Of a stretch of 64,000 nucleotides of DNA, positions 1 to 13,439 are shown in pieces. Positions within the stretch are counted from its first letter, which is position 1. Each line of letters starts with the position of its first letter. This DNA is from Cacajao melanocephalus. Taxonomy: Eukaryota > Chordata > Mammalia > Primates > Pitheciidae. The position numbers and the translations under genes are program-made. The stretch lies in contig CAUYLG010021625.1 of the NCBI GenBank assembly GCA_963573385.1, forward strand, positions 1 through 64,000, in the 5' to 3' direction. The notes under the pieces were generated by a model. That model ran no database searches. It saw only the letters and a program-made list of their open reading frames with translations, and was not told where the DNA came from.

Positions 1-61
1 TTTTTTAAAAAAAGAAAGAAAAAGAAAAAAAATTAGTTTACATGCCAAAAAAAAGTTTTCT

Positions 62-277
62 TTCTTGTCGATTTGTCTAATATTGACAGTGGGTTGTTAA
101 AGTCTCCCACTCTTATTGTGTGGGAGTCTAAGTCTCCTTGTAAGTCTCTAAGAACTTGTTTTATGAATCTGGGTACTTCTTTATTGGGTGCAACAGTTAG
201 CTCTTCTTATTGCATTGATCCCTTTACCATTATGTAATGCCCTTGTCCTTTTTTGATCTTTGTCGGTTTAAAGTCTG
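62..277 (-). mobile_element. L1 ORF2-region fragment (LINE-1)
   Basis: The plus strand reads as the reverse complement of a primate L1 ORF2 segment. Recognisable pieces are the stretch around 'ttgacagtgggttgttaaag', the 'gtgggagtctaagtctcc' block and 'gatccctttaccattatgtaat'. It ends at about 277, exactly where a U6 snRNA copy begins, with no poly-A between them. On the minus strand the order is U6 and then L1 in sense orientation. The left end is lost in an A-rich stretch (1-61) or outside the window. Confidence 0.85.
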
Positions 278-384
278 AAAAATCTGGAACCCTTCATGAA
301 TTTGCCTGTCATCTTTGTGCAGGGGCCACGCTGATCTTCTCTGCATCATTCCAATTTTAGCATATGTGCTGCCAAAGCAAGCAC
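278..384 (-). pseudogene. U6 snRNA pseudogene, full length
   Basis: On the minus strand the sequence begins with a GTGCTTGC start followed by 'GGCAGCACATATG', continues through 'TAAAATTGGAA' and 'GCAGAGAAGAT', and ends in 'TTCCAGATTTTT'. This is the whole 107-nt U6 spliceosomal RNA. By eye it differs from the functional RNA at about a dozen positions, including sites in the 5' stem-loop and the region around the ACAGAG box ('GATGCAGAG' in place of 'GATACAGAG'). No snRNA promoter elements (PSE or TATA at the U6 spacing) are evident upstream at 385-450. It is therefore a dead retrocopy rather than an active gene. Its 3' end abuts L1 sequence directly, the structure expected of a U6/L1 chimeric retrocopy. 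Confidence 0.93.
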
Positions 385-1321
<937 letters not shown>

Positions 1322-2297
1322 TTAAGTAACATTTTCTTAAGTTCCACACATAGCTCTAGGTGTCTACTGTCTGTGGAGCACATAGGCTACCCTTTAGAGC
1401 CAAAAGGCAACTACACCTGGGACAATCCTATTTTCACCTCCAAATATTTTATAGTTTTTTTAAAGAAGTATTATATAAAACTTTAGTTTTTATATTAGAG
1501 ATTAACTTTGCTCTTGTAGAACTTCAAATTCTTGGGTTATATATACCAGTGTGAATTTGGACTGAAGACTAAACCTGCAGTTTCTGTATTTTTTATGGCC
1601 ACAGTAACACACTGGCAACTAAATTCACAACAGAAAGCCTCTAAACATATTCATCTTCCCTCATCTTCTTTTTAAAAAAAATCTTCCTTCTCTTTATTTT
1701 CCTCTCAAGCTTCTGATTTCTCTGTTGACCTCTATCATTAACTGTCTTAAAATATTAAGTTCTAATATTAAAGGTAAGGATCAAAATATCCAGACATATG
1801 GATCTTGAAAACAATTATATTCGATATTATAACTTGAGAAGGGTTTTTATAACAGAAACTCTCGAAAAGCACTTTGTCTTGTTTGAGTTGTGGTTATAGA
1901 GGTTATAAATCACTAATACAATTCTCACATTTTTTCACCCACTTTAACACAGCTTCAGATCTAATACTATTCTGAAATTGCTATTTTTAAAAACACCAAT
2001 GACTTCAGACACCAACTGGGAAGCTTCTGCAAGTGCTATTAAAAATTACACAGGGAAAACAGACATAAATCAAAGCTGTCCACCTAGAAGGAATGGTCCT
2101 AATCAGGACCAATCATAACAAAGCTTCACATGTGTTGTTATGTTTGTTGTATCACAAAGGCTGTACTTGCTTATACCTGAAAATATACATACAAACATTA
2201 TTTTTAACTCTTTCCCTGATCCCTAATCCAACTTCTATTTCTATAGGTAATGACTGTGGTGTACCCTTCCACTCTTTTTCTCTGCACTTACCTGTAT

Positions 2298-2658
2298 ATT
2301 AGGTTTTCTGGGATTGGGTGCTACATAAATGAAATTACGTACACTACTTTTCTGTACTATATGTGTGTGTGTGTGTGTATATATATAAATTGTGTCTTTG
2401 TTATGTATTATATTGTATCTTGCCCTTTCATGTAAAATATCTTGAGAAGTACATCTATATCTATTTCATGTTTTTTCATTAGGTTTTCTGGGATTGGGTG
2501 TTACATACACAAAATTACATACACTGCTTTTGTGTAATTGTATTTGTGTGTATGTGTGTGTATGAATTGTGTCTTTGTGTATGTATTATACTGTATCTTG
2601 CCCTTTCATGTAAAATATCTTGAGAAGTACATCTATATCTATTACATGTTTTTTCATA
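2298..2658. repeat. 180-bp tandem duplication with TG/TA tract
   Basis: A block starting 'aggttttctgggattgggtg' at 2301 recurs at 2481. The two units are about 90% alike. The last roughly 50 bases of each unit (from 'tatcttgccctttcatg' on) are essentially identical. Each unit holds a diverged TG/TA dinucleotide run. The sequence around it resembles the 3' end of an old L1, but I cannot assign it firmly. Confidence 0.9.
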
Positions 2659-2772
2659 AGTATCTAATATTGCAGTGTAAGGGCACACCATAATTTAACT
2701 GTTCTAATGATGACCTTATTACTTCCAGTTTTCCTTCATACATTTCCTCCTCTGCATGTAATAATCATGTAA

Positions 2773-3076
<304 letters not shown>

Positions 3077-3289
3077 TCTGCATAGAATAATCACGTAATA
3101 CTCTCCATGAACATATGATAGTATTTCTGTATTACAGACATATAGAAATAAGACTTCTGGTTCAGGAGAATGTACATTTAAAATAGACAGATACTGCTAA
3201 AATTTTCTCCTATAAAGATGAAACTATTTACACTCAGTTCAATAGTATTTACTCAAAACTTAACAGGCTACTGATATTTCTACTTCCAT

Positions 3290-4210
3290 AAATTTCCTGC
3301 TTACATTATTTCCCATTTTCTATCAGTTATCTTTTTCATATTGTATATCTTGAATATTAATTTTGTCTATTACATGTGGAATATTTTATCCCAGTCAATT
3401 GCTTGCTTTCCTTTTTAAATGGCATCTAAGTTTGATGTCTCACTTAAAAGGCCTTCTCCACTCAAAAATTTTTTATTTATCGAAATTTAGTCCACCTGGA
3501 ACTTAGTTTTGAGAGTGTCATGAAGTGGGTACCTATCTTTACTTCAACTAGACAGTCAATTGTCCCACACCCTTTATAGACTAGTACTTCCATTAATTAC
3601 TCATTTATCCTACAAATCTTTATCCACAAATCTTCTCCTGAATTTATTCTATCTGTTTGATGAGGATGCCTGTTCCTACTCCAAATTCTTATTTTAATTG
3701 TCATTTTATAATGTTTTGATCTTTGATGGGGATATTCCCATTTATTATACTTCATTTTGAAATTTACTTAGCCATTCTTATGCATGCTCCCTTCTCAAAA
3801 CTTGAACCATCAGTTTATTAAATTCCATTTTTAAAATCCTGTTGAATTTTTGTTTAGAACTATATTGACTTTATAGAATAATTTAATAAAAGCTGCCACT
3901 TTTATAGCATTAAGTTGACACATTCAGGAATATTCCTCCATCCATTCACACACATCTTTCTGTAGTTTTCTTCACATAGCTATTACACATTTTAAAATCT
4001 TAAGTTTTTATAATTTAGGCTGCTACTTCTTATTGCTGTATTTCACAGTTGGTTACTGTTGATATATAAGAAGGCTAATGAATTTTCTAAGTTTATCTTA
4101 GAGCCAATCAGTTTGCTGAAAATTTTTTAACTCAAATCATTTTCTGTTGATTATCTTGTATTTATTTGTATTTTGTCCTGTTCCTGTCTTTTAATGAAAG
4201 TGCTTCTACT
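3290..4210 (-). mobile_element. Old L1 (L1M-type) fragment
   Basis: Diverged sequence in the order of reverse-complement L1M. It runs from 'cccagtcaattgc', through 'tttgatctttgatggggatattccc' and 'cctgttgaatttttg', to 'tttatagcattaagttgac' and 'tctgtagttttcttcacatag'. No usable coding frame remains. Confidence 0.6.
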
Positions 4211-4214
4211 ATTA

Positions 4215-4275
4215 CTCTATGACATTTGGTGATAATAGTATCTACTGCAGAGAGTTGTTGTAAGGCTTAAGTGTA
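4215..4275 (+). mobile_element. MIR fragment
   Basis: 'gataatagtatctactgcag' followed by 'gttgttgtaaggcttaa' matches the middle of MIR. The match appears to run across the outer edge of the left inverted-repeat arm at 4269, which hints that the left arm is the original copy. Confidence 0.5.
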
Positions 4276-4398
4276 TGTCATATACAACTACTTTTGTTGA
4301 GCCATAACTTGAAGGTTAGTCATTTCATTTACTTTAAAATCGGTTCTTAAGATTTGCTTAAATAAAAAGTGAAAACAGTTCATAATTTGTAATTTCAT
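4269..4398 (+). repeat. Inverted repeat, left arm (130 bp)
   Basis: This arm starts 'aagtgtatgtcatatac' and ends 'gtaatttcat'. It is the reverse complement of 4602-4731 with one mismatch (g at about 4352 against the a-equivalent in the other arm). The arms are separated by 203 bp. Confidence 0.97.
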
Positions 4399-4601
4399 AT
4401 CAGGAAAAGTTGATCCTAACAGTTACTAAAGAAACAAAACGGTACTTCATAAACTATGAAGGTATTATGCTAAAATGGCCTTTCTAAGTATATACTGCAA
4501 ATGAAAATATTACATGGAAAAAAATCAAGTCATAAGAACAAAGACATAATGGAGAATATCTGTCTTCAGAAAACAAAAATAAATTAGAAAATTTAAACAT
4601 A

Positions 4602-4731
4602 ATGAAATTACAAATTATGAACTGTTTTCACTTTTTATTTAAGCAAATCTTAAGAACTGATTTTAAAGTAAATGAAATGACTAACCTTCAAGTTATGGCT
4701 CAACAAAAGTAGTTGTATATGACATACACTT
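4602..4731 (-). repeat. Inverted repeat, right arm (130 bp)
   Basis: Reverse complement of 4269-4398 at 129 of 130 positions. The similarity stops sharply at both ends. It is not a recognised transposon terminal repeat. Confidence 0.97.
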
Positions 4732-5699
4732 CTATGAAGCAAAGCATGTAATTACTTTCTAATAAAAGTCTAAACTGTGATTTAAAATGTACTTAAATAT
4801 CTGTTTAGAACCCCTAGAGAAGTAGGAAGATTTTTTTTGCCTCCCAAATTATATGTCTGTAGGTTTAGAAGACAATATATGTAAACCAATTAAAGTAATC
4901 CCTCACTGAGGAAGTAGATAGTGAAATCATTTAACTTTTAAAAAGTTAAAATATATATTAAAATATGGATTCTGAAGAAAGAAAACAGATAAAACACTTT
5001 TTTCCCAAACATTTCTTATAGAGGTTAATTAAAATACACAATCTAATTTCCCAAACTTAGGTAACTTTTTATACCAAAGCTTACTTCAAAGTATACATCA
5101 TACTTTATATCTCTAGCAACTAGTATGTAAGAGATCTCAAGAAGTGAGGGAGGAAGCGATATGGAAGTCAATCAGAAGTATAGTTCATCTGTAAAATGAG
5201 AATACTGCCACATATCTGGTAGGTTTGTATAGGATTTTAAAAATAAGCAAGTATAGGACTTAAAATTCAATGAGCTCACAAGTGGATCCTGTTACTATAA
5301 ATACAGAAATAGTCCTCCTCTTGAAAAAAAGAAAACCATAAGGAATGCACTTTTTGCATATTTTTGTCCCACTATGGAAAGAACAGCTGAAGCTGTTCAA
5401 AACAGAAGATCAGTTTCCCTTGCAAAAAGGGACAGAGGCACTGGATATGGACTGTACTGAAAGATTAATAAGAATGGAAAGTTTTTATATGCATTCTTTT
5501 GCCAAGAAAGACGTTAAAACTTTTGAGTAAACTCAAAGTTTACTGGAAACATACTATGTTTACAGAACTCTGGAGGATAAAGCTTGAACTCTGATCCCTT
5601 TTTTTTTTTTTTTAAAAAAAAGGCTGCATTGCTTCCAATATCGTAGTATTAATGTAAGCACTTTTGTGATATGTACTTTAATGCTTTTATGGTTTCCAG
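4732..5699. other. AT-rich sequence, no gene seen
   Basis: No recognisable gene or repeat apart from short homopolymers, such as a T-run followed by an A-run at about 5,600-5,622. Confidence 0.5.
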
Positions 5700-5875
5700 C
5701 ATCTCTGTGGGTCCTCACAGTATCTGTGAGGAAAACAGAATAGGTATTATTCTCTATTTTAATGATTAGAAAACCAAGACTACAAGAAACTAACTCAAAA
5801 TCATATAGCTAATAAGTGGTGAAGCTGGAACTAAGAACTAGACATTTGAGTCACCATCCAAGGTACTTTATCTCT
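5700..5875 (-). mobile_element. MIR
   Basis: The order 'cctcacagtatctgtgagg', 'attttaatgattagaaaacc', 'aatcatatagctaataagtgg', 'gaagctggaactaag' matches reverse-oriented MIR. Confidence 0.75.
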
Positions 5876-6169
5876 TGTTTAGCAAACGGAAACAGCTGGA
5901 ATGGTGAAGCTGTTTCAAGCATTCACCAAAAAAAAAAAGAGGAATTTCTTCTTAAAATTTAAAAAGTAAAAATTATATTAAGTAGCAATTTACAAAGGCT
6001 GTTAGTTCAAAAGGTTTGTATTGCCTTAAAAATTATGGTAGTGTATGTACTTACTACGTATGAAAAATGCTAATCATAAATAAAAGTACAAAAGTTAAGT
6101 TTCATGATTTTGTTTGGTTGGTCTTAATGTTTTTAACAAGAAGAAAAAACATAATTGATTCTATCCAGG

Positions 6170-6262
6170 TAGCTTCCCATCTTATACATCTGTACTTTTT
6201 CCAGCACCTAATACTAACCCTGATATACGGAACGCATTTACTAATGCCTGCTTAATGAAAAA
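6170..6262 (+). mobile_element. L2 3'-end fragment (weak)
   Basis: 'cagcacctaatactaaccctg' followed by 'catttactaatgcctgctt' resembles the L2 3' terminus. It is diverged. Confidence 0.35.
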
Positions 6263-7154
6263 ATGCTCTAATGCTGTATTTTTGCTCTCTGGATGCCACA
6301 AAAAAATAGAGTAGCCCCAGCCAATTGATTTGTGCAGCCACAGTCTGAGGCATCACTATTCACCTGGTAATGGCACATGAAACATAGTATATTGAAGGAA
6401 ACAGAACTGCCTTAGAAATACATATCTACATATTTAGAAACTTCAGAGAGATGTTTCATGTAAATTACTTTTCAAAATAACCCAGACTTATCCTTTAAAT
6501 CACCACAGCTTATCTTAAAATAATCTTAATTGAAATATTTGTAAAGAGATTTTTAGGTCTTTCTTCCATGTCTTAATGTGCATATGATAAAATCTTTTCT
6601 TGATGACTCAAGCTCATCAATGTGAATATCAATTATTAGACTGTTCCATAACACAGTGATTTTTCCTGGAATAGTGCAGAATGTCCAGCTGTTTATCCCT
6701 TTATTAACTCATTCTAGACTACTTCTAAAAACAAAGTTCCCTACGGCTTGCTCCCCTGTTGTCACTTACAGACTACCAGCACCCTAGACCAAGTTTTTAA
6801 ACTGCCAGCTGTTTTTAAAAAATGTAAAACCAGCACAGGCAGCTGATATACCTAACCTCATACAAATTCTAAATCAAGCCACTGTGTAGCTATTTTCACT
6901 GTAGTAAGGCCTGACTCAAAGGCTTTTCGTCTTTCACTTCCTAATTCTGAGACCTATTCTAGGCTCTTATTAGAAGTCTGGCCACAAAACAATTACAGTA
7001 GCATTTATTTCTGCATATTTTCTTTTAGTATAACGTCAGGAAAAATATATACAGGATAGTCCTAAAACTCTCCAAACAACCATATAGACAAGATGATAGA
7101 AGACATTTCACAGTATGTGCTATATGGACAATTACTTTGCCAATTATACCTAGG
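6263..7154. other. AT-rich sequence, no gene seen
   Basis: I see no gene, RNA gene or clear repeat. Confidence 0.45.
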
Positions 7155-7362
7155 AGTCAACAAACTAGGCCCCCTGGCCAAATACAGTCCACAGATGGCT
7201 TGTTTTTGTTTGGCTCCTGAGCTAACAATGTAAAATTTTACATTTTTAAAAGATTATAAAAAACAAACAAAAAAGAACATTCAACAGAGACTGTAAATGG
7301 CCTGAAAGACTTAAATAATTATCTAGCACTCTACAGAGAAAGTTGGGCAACCCCTGATCTAA
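7155..7362 (-). mobile_element. hAT-type MER element, reverse orientation
   Basis: 'gtcaacaaactaggcccc' and 'ggccaaatacagtccacag' begin it and 'gagaaagttgggcaacccctg' ends it. These are the termini of a common non-autonomous hAT-Charlie element, with the middle shortened. It is the same family as 44,803-45,027, in the opposite orientation. The subfamily name is uncertain. Confidence 0.8.
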
Positions 7363-7479
7363 GCCATATAAACAAACACATATAAGCTATCCATTATACA
7401 TAAAGCTTAAGCTATTAATATGTCAAAGCTGAGGTATAGTTCTTTCAGTGATAGGTTCCTAATGATACAAACCGTCTTG

Positions 7480-7880
7480 TCCAGCTCTGCCTATTTTCCT
7501 CTTCTGATGCCCTGGTGTTTAAGCTAACATCTCGACCAAACTTTCTTTCTTTCTTCCTTCCAATTTCTGTGCTTGGATGCTCTCCAACTACTTAATTCTA
7601 CTACTACTTCCAACTCTGCCTGTGAATCTCTTTTGGAATGCCTTTCCCTTTGTTATCTAAATCCATTCTAGTTTCCTCTGACTTCCTCCAGATGCCTTCC
7701 AAGATTGTTCTAGCCCTCACTGGCTTCGCTTTCCTTTAAATTCCAGTTGGTATCACACAACTTAATAATATCACGTTATATTTTTTGCTAATGATACTAT
7801 TAGTTTAGTACCCACAACTAGTTTGTAAACTGCTTGAAAGAAGGAAGACATCATACTATGTTTGTATCTCCACTTTAATA
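7480..7880 (+). mobile_element. L2 3' part
   Basis: Diverged L2: 'tggaatgcctttccc', 'ctagtttgtaaactgcttgaaag' and 'catactatgtttgtatctcc' match the L2 3' region in order. Confidence 0.6.
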
Positions 7881-9894
7881 ACATCATCACATCACCCTGT
7901 AAACACATGCCATCTCCCAGGTGCGTTTCCCAATCTTGGAGGAAAAAATAGCCCAAGGACTGGTAATGGGTGATAAGTGATTGGAAACATTGAAAGATGA
8001 CACCCACAAAGGAACTTGATGGAAGACCATAGGCTATACAGCAAACTTGAAAGTATATATTAAAGACAAGCAAAATCACGATAGTGGAGGATAGAAAGGT
8101 AAGAATAAAAATATAAAAAGAGACCACTGAATAATTCTCTGAAATAAGACCAAAATATTAAGAAAATTATAAAAGCTCACAATACACGTAGAAGTACAAA
8201 ATTTGCCTTTCAATATTAATGGCCACTAATTTTCTTTTAACAAGTAGCTCTTGACATTAATATACATGGGGGCCATATTTCTCGTTTTGCAGTGTGATAA
8301 ACTGAAGCAGTAAAAGGCTCAATGGAATAAACATACACCATATTCTAAACCTTTGGAATTACAATATTGTGAATTTATTTGAAGTCTGCTAGACATTGCT
8401 TAAAAAAAAAAACCAGAATCACCAATCACTTAGTTACCTGGCTAATAAAATTGGAAATAATGTGCATATCCCTACACCATTCTCAAAGACACGATCTAGA
8501 TTCATTTTCATTCAAACATGCACTAAGAATATTTAAAAAAAAAAAAAAAACCCTTTTGGTTACTTCATTAAATTGTATTTTAAAAATACAAGCAAATTGA
8601 AAGATGCACAAACCTTGGATGTTATGAACATTAAAAAAATACAAATGTTTTAAAACAGTAAATATTACTAAAAATGGATAAAGTATAAATTAAATGCTCT
8701 TTGCCTAAGTAAAACTATAAAAAAACAAAGAGAATATGAATCATGCATTCCCTCTTTTTTTCATGGGGTTTTATAGGATCTCTCAGCCTTTAGCTATATT
8801 TGGCTGGTCACAGAAGAGTAAGAAATTTTTAAATTAGTAATAAAATATGCTTATTATATTGTAGAAATGTGACTAGTAATCATTAAATGTGTGTTAAAAT
8901 AAATCAGGTCTCAATTACTCACACGGAGAGAGAAGTGAAAACACAGACGTCACCAAAAGAAGATAATCTTAGAATCTGGTTTTTTTTTAATGCTTATCAT
9001 TAATTTGGGAGACACTAATCACCCTTATAACTATGCTTGACTGAGACCCGTGTTAACCAGGATTTTATTTTTCCTGAGCATTCAATAATTTGGAGGATTC
9101 AGACAAAAGGGAAAAAGAGAGAGTTAATTCAGAAGCATACAGGTGGCTAACGATAGCCAGCCTGGAATAAAAAAATTTCCAGTTAACCTACACATAGAAA
9201 ACTAACAGATGATCTACGAAATAAAACAAGACAATATAGTAAAATTAATTGTGGTAGTGCTGAAAAATTTAAATATAAGATTTAATATTAACATTTTAAC
9301 AAGATGTTTCTCCTGTCATCATCCCTTTTTCCCACTAACTGGTGTTATTAGATAGCAAGAACTATCAGTGGGCTACAAAGCTAAAAGCAACATTTTAGGT
9401 TATATTTTACAAAAGATATAGTAAAAATCCTTCATGACTGTTTTCTGTTAGGCCCACCATCTGTCTCAGTGAGCACCTTACCTCATTACTTAAGAAAAAT
9501 GAATTCAACCAAGAAAACCAAAAGGCAGGGGATTCAACTCACTTGAACATTTTTGTAGGTGATACAAGATGACAAGAATTACAGAGTTAGTAAATACACA
9601 AAAACTAACCATTTATCCAAACGCAAGATCAGAACCACAAAATTCAATTCGTTTCTGCCTAACATATGGCTCAAACTCCTGAGTGGCATATGTTTAGTAC
9701 TGGAGCTGGTAACAGCATGGTGATAGAACATTATAGTAAGAGTTCAACTGTTATTTCATTCCTACAATACAGAAACACACATACTTTGGTTTCAAGAACT
9801 AAAAGCACAGACCACAGTGAGAAGCAAAATACGTTGTTCAGTTTTAAAAACCCATAGAGAACACATGAGGATTATATTGTAAAAAGAAAAAAAA
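7881..9894. other. AT-rich sequence, no gene seen
   Basis: Single-copy-looking DNA. It contains a 118-codon open minus-strand frame at 7771-8127 with no recognisable domain, partly inside L2. An A16 run sits near 8,535. I see no exon. Confidence 0.45.
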
Positions 9895-9985
9895 ATCTCA
9901 TCAGCCTGTGGCTCTTATTTAATAGATGGTGAGACACAAAGGTGTCCAAAGAAACTTACCCAAAATATCACAAAAAATCTCGAAT
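9895..9985 (-). mobile_element. MIR fragment (weak)
   Basis: 'atagatggtgagacacaaagg' and 'gaaacttacccaaaatatcac' follow reverse MIR ('gatgaggaaactgaggc', 'taacttgcccaaggtcac'). Confidence 0.45.
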
Positions 9986-10134
9986 TCACAATCCCTAGCA
10001 CCGCCAGCAAACCATCACATTCCCCCCTCTAAAATATCCCAAGGCTTCTAACAGTTGAATAAAAGAACAATTAACAACCACATCCATTAAAACAGCCCCT
10101 CTTCTGCTCGCAATTTGACAAAGAAATTATCTGT

Positions 10135-10369
10135 TCATTTTCCTTTACCTAACACATGACGTCGTTTCCAAAGCTGTGTCAAAAGTTCGAAGATACAGGT
10201 TGTTAAACCGGGCGAGGACTGCAGCCCGGAATCCACCTCCTGACTGAACAGGTGGTTAACTCGCCTAGGGAGAGGAACTGCCAGGTACTGGCAGCAGCCA
10301 CGCAGGATCAAACACAGAGGGCGGGTTTTCGAGGTTTTAACCCCAAGATGAGCAGGGGAAACTCTCTTC
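10135..10369 (-). promoter_or_regulatory. Island shoulder with CRE-like site and donor-like site
   Basis: 'TGACGTCG' at 10157-10164 is close to a CREB/ATF site. Just left of it the minus strand reads 'gtgttag|gtaaagg', a usable donor with the exon ending at 10149. An 82-codon minus-strand frame (10383-10135) spans the area but has no recognised domain. This could be an alternative first exon; it is speculative. Confidence 0.2.
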
Positions 10370-10863
10370 AGAAAAGCATTCAACTTCGGCCGATGCCGGG
10401 CGGCCGAAGCCGAAGGCGCGGCGGGTGCTGGGCGATCCTAGCGGGAGGATTCCGCCCCCGCCCCCGAGCCCTTGGAGCGACGCGGCTCGCCGCGGGGAGG
10501 AGGCGGGGGACAGAGAGGAGGGGCGCCCGCGCACCCGCACCGCCTCCCTCGTGCTGGATGCCGCCTCCTTTCGGGCTGGATGGCGCCCCCAGCCGCGCCC
10601 CCGTAAGCGCGTCCCGGCAAGGCTCGGCCCCGGCAGGTGCCCGACAAGTTGACGGGTCTTGTCCCCGGCCCTGCTGCCCCTGTGCCGAACAGCGCGCCCA
10701 CATAAGGGAGTGGGTCGGGCCCCTCGACGGGACCGAGCCCTGGAGGGTGCCCGGGCCCTCAATCCCAACCTAACGGTTTCCGCGGCGCCTGATCCGGGGC
10801 GGGACGGGGTTGGGACGGTTCGGTGTCCCCCGCCTTTCGCGGAGGGAGTGCCCGCGCTCTCAC

Positions 10864-11050
10864 CTCCGAGTCACGCCGTTCTGAGGCAGAAGGCGGCAGC
10901 TCTGGCGCCTCTTCCTAGGGTTCCCGATCGTTTTGTCTCTACCTCAGCTGCAGAGTCAGGTCTCGGGGCCGCCGCGGCCGCCGGCGCGCTGACTCTTGGG
11001 GTTGTTTCCCGGCAGTGACGGCGCCGCCTCAGCCCCGCTCTTCGCTCCCT
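10864..11050 (-). other. Candidate 5' untranslated exon ending at a strong donor
   Basis: Reading leftward, the segment ends 'gtgactcggag|gtgagagcg', a near-consensus splice donor (GAG|GTGAGA; last exon base 10864). A second possible donor, GAG|GTAGAG, lies at about 10943. The island-internal position and donor quality suit a non-coding first exon of a minus-strand gene. The transcription start is unknown and the upper limit given is arbitrary. Confidence 0.3.
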
Positions 11051-11079
11051 CTCCGCGTAGCTCCCGCTTTCTGTTTCAC

Positions 11080-11109
11080 CCGAGGGACCACGAACGCCGC
11101 CGCCGCCAT
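11080..11109 (-). other. Candidate first coding exon segment (10 codons) with YY1-like ATG
   Basis: On the minus strand, 'AAGCATGGCGGCGGCGGC' resembles the YY1 'AAnATGGCGGC' element that often overlaps start codons of CpG-island genes. The ATG at 11109-11107 opens ten codons, MAAAAFVVPR, which end exactly at a donor-like CGG|GTGAAA (exon end 11080), in phase 0. Without splicing the frame runs to only 26 residues. I do not recognise the peptide. The same CATG also gives a plus-strand ATG at 11108, opening a 100-codon frame to 11410. Either start, or neither, may be used. The exon is an inference from motifs only. Confidence 0.25.
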
Positions 11110-11420
11110 GCTTACTACGGAGTCGAGAGGAGGAGCCCGAAGTCGGCGCGCCGAGTGCGGCTGCGCGGGCCCCGCTGAAGGCGCCCTCGGCCGGCCAGCA
11201 CCCCGAACTCCCGCCTCGCGCCCGCCTCGCCGGGGCTCCCTCACCGGAACGCGAGTCCTTGCGGAGCAGCCGGCGCGTGGCGGCCAAGTGGCCGCGTTCG
11301 GCTCCCGGAGCGCCCACACCCTCTCGGGCTTCCGGCTTTCTCCCGAGGCCCGGCTGCGCCTGTCTCGTGGTAGCATCCGCCGCGGCCAGGCTCGGAGCCA
11401 CACTCAGTAAGTGGAGTTCA

Positions 11421-13439
<2,019 letters not shown>

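Larger units (their letters stand above)
10370..11420. promoter_or_regulatory. CpG island with probable gene promoter
   Basis: A sharp change from AT-rich to very GC-rich, CpG-dense sequence over about 1.05 kb, the only such stretch in the window. It contains GC boxes at about 10452-10467 ('ccgcccccgcccccg') and 10795-10810 ('ccggggcgggacgggg'), a GCC-triplet run at 11097-11107, and no TATA box that I can see. CpG retention on this scale marks a germline-unmethylated promoter in vertebrates. Several good donor-like sites face the minus strand: GAG|GTGAGA at 10864/10863, CGG|GTGAAA at 11080/11079 and CCG|GTGAGG near 11244. Weaker plus-strand donor-like sites, such as 'cccgtaagc' near 10605, also exist. 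I infer a leftward transcript, possibly with divergent rightward transcription. The gene is not identified. The open frames of up to 176 codons here are mostly a by-product of high GC and few stops. Confidence 0.9.

Noticed and set aside
278..384. Possibility that the U6 copy is a functional snRNA gene
   Set aside because: About a dozen substitutions, including near the ACAGAG region, and no PSE/TATA promoter elements seen at the proper distance.
7771..8127. 118-codon minus-strand frame, hydrophobic
   Set aside because: It overlaps an L2 3' end, has no domain and shows ordinary AT-rich composition.
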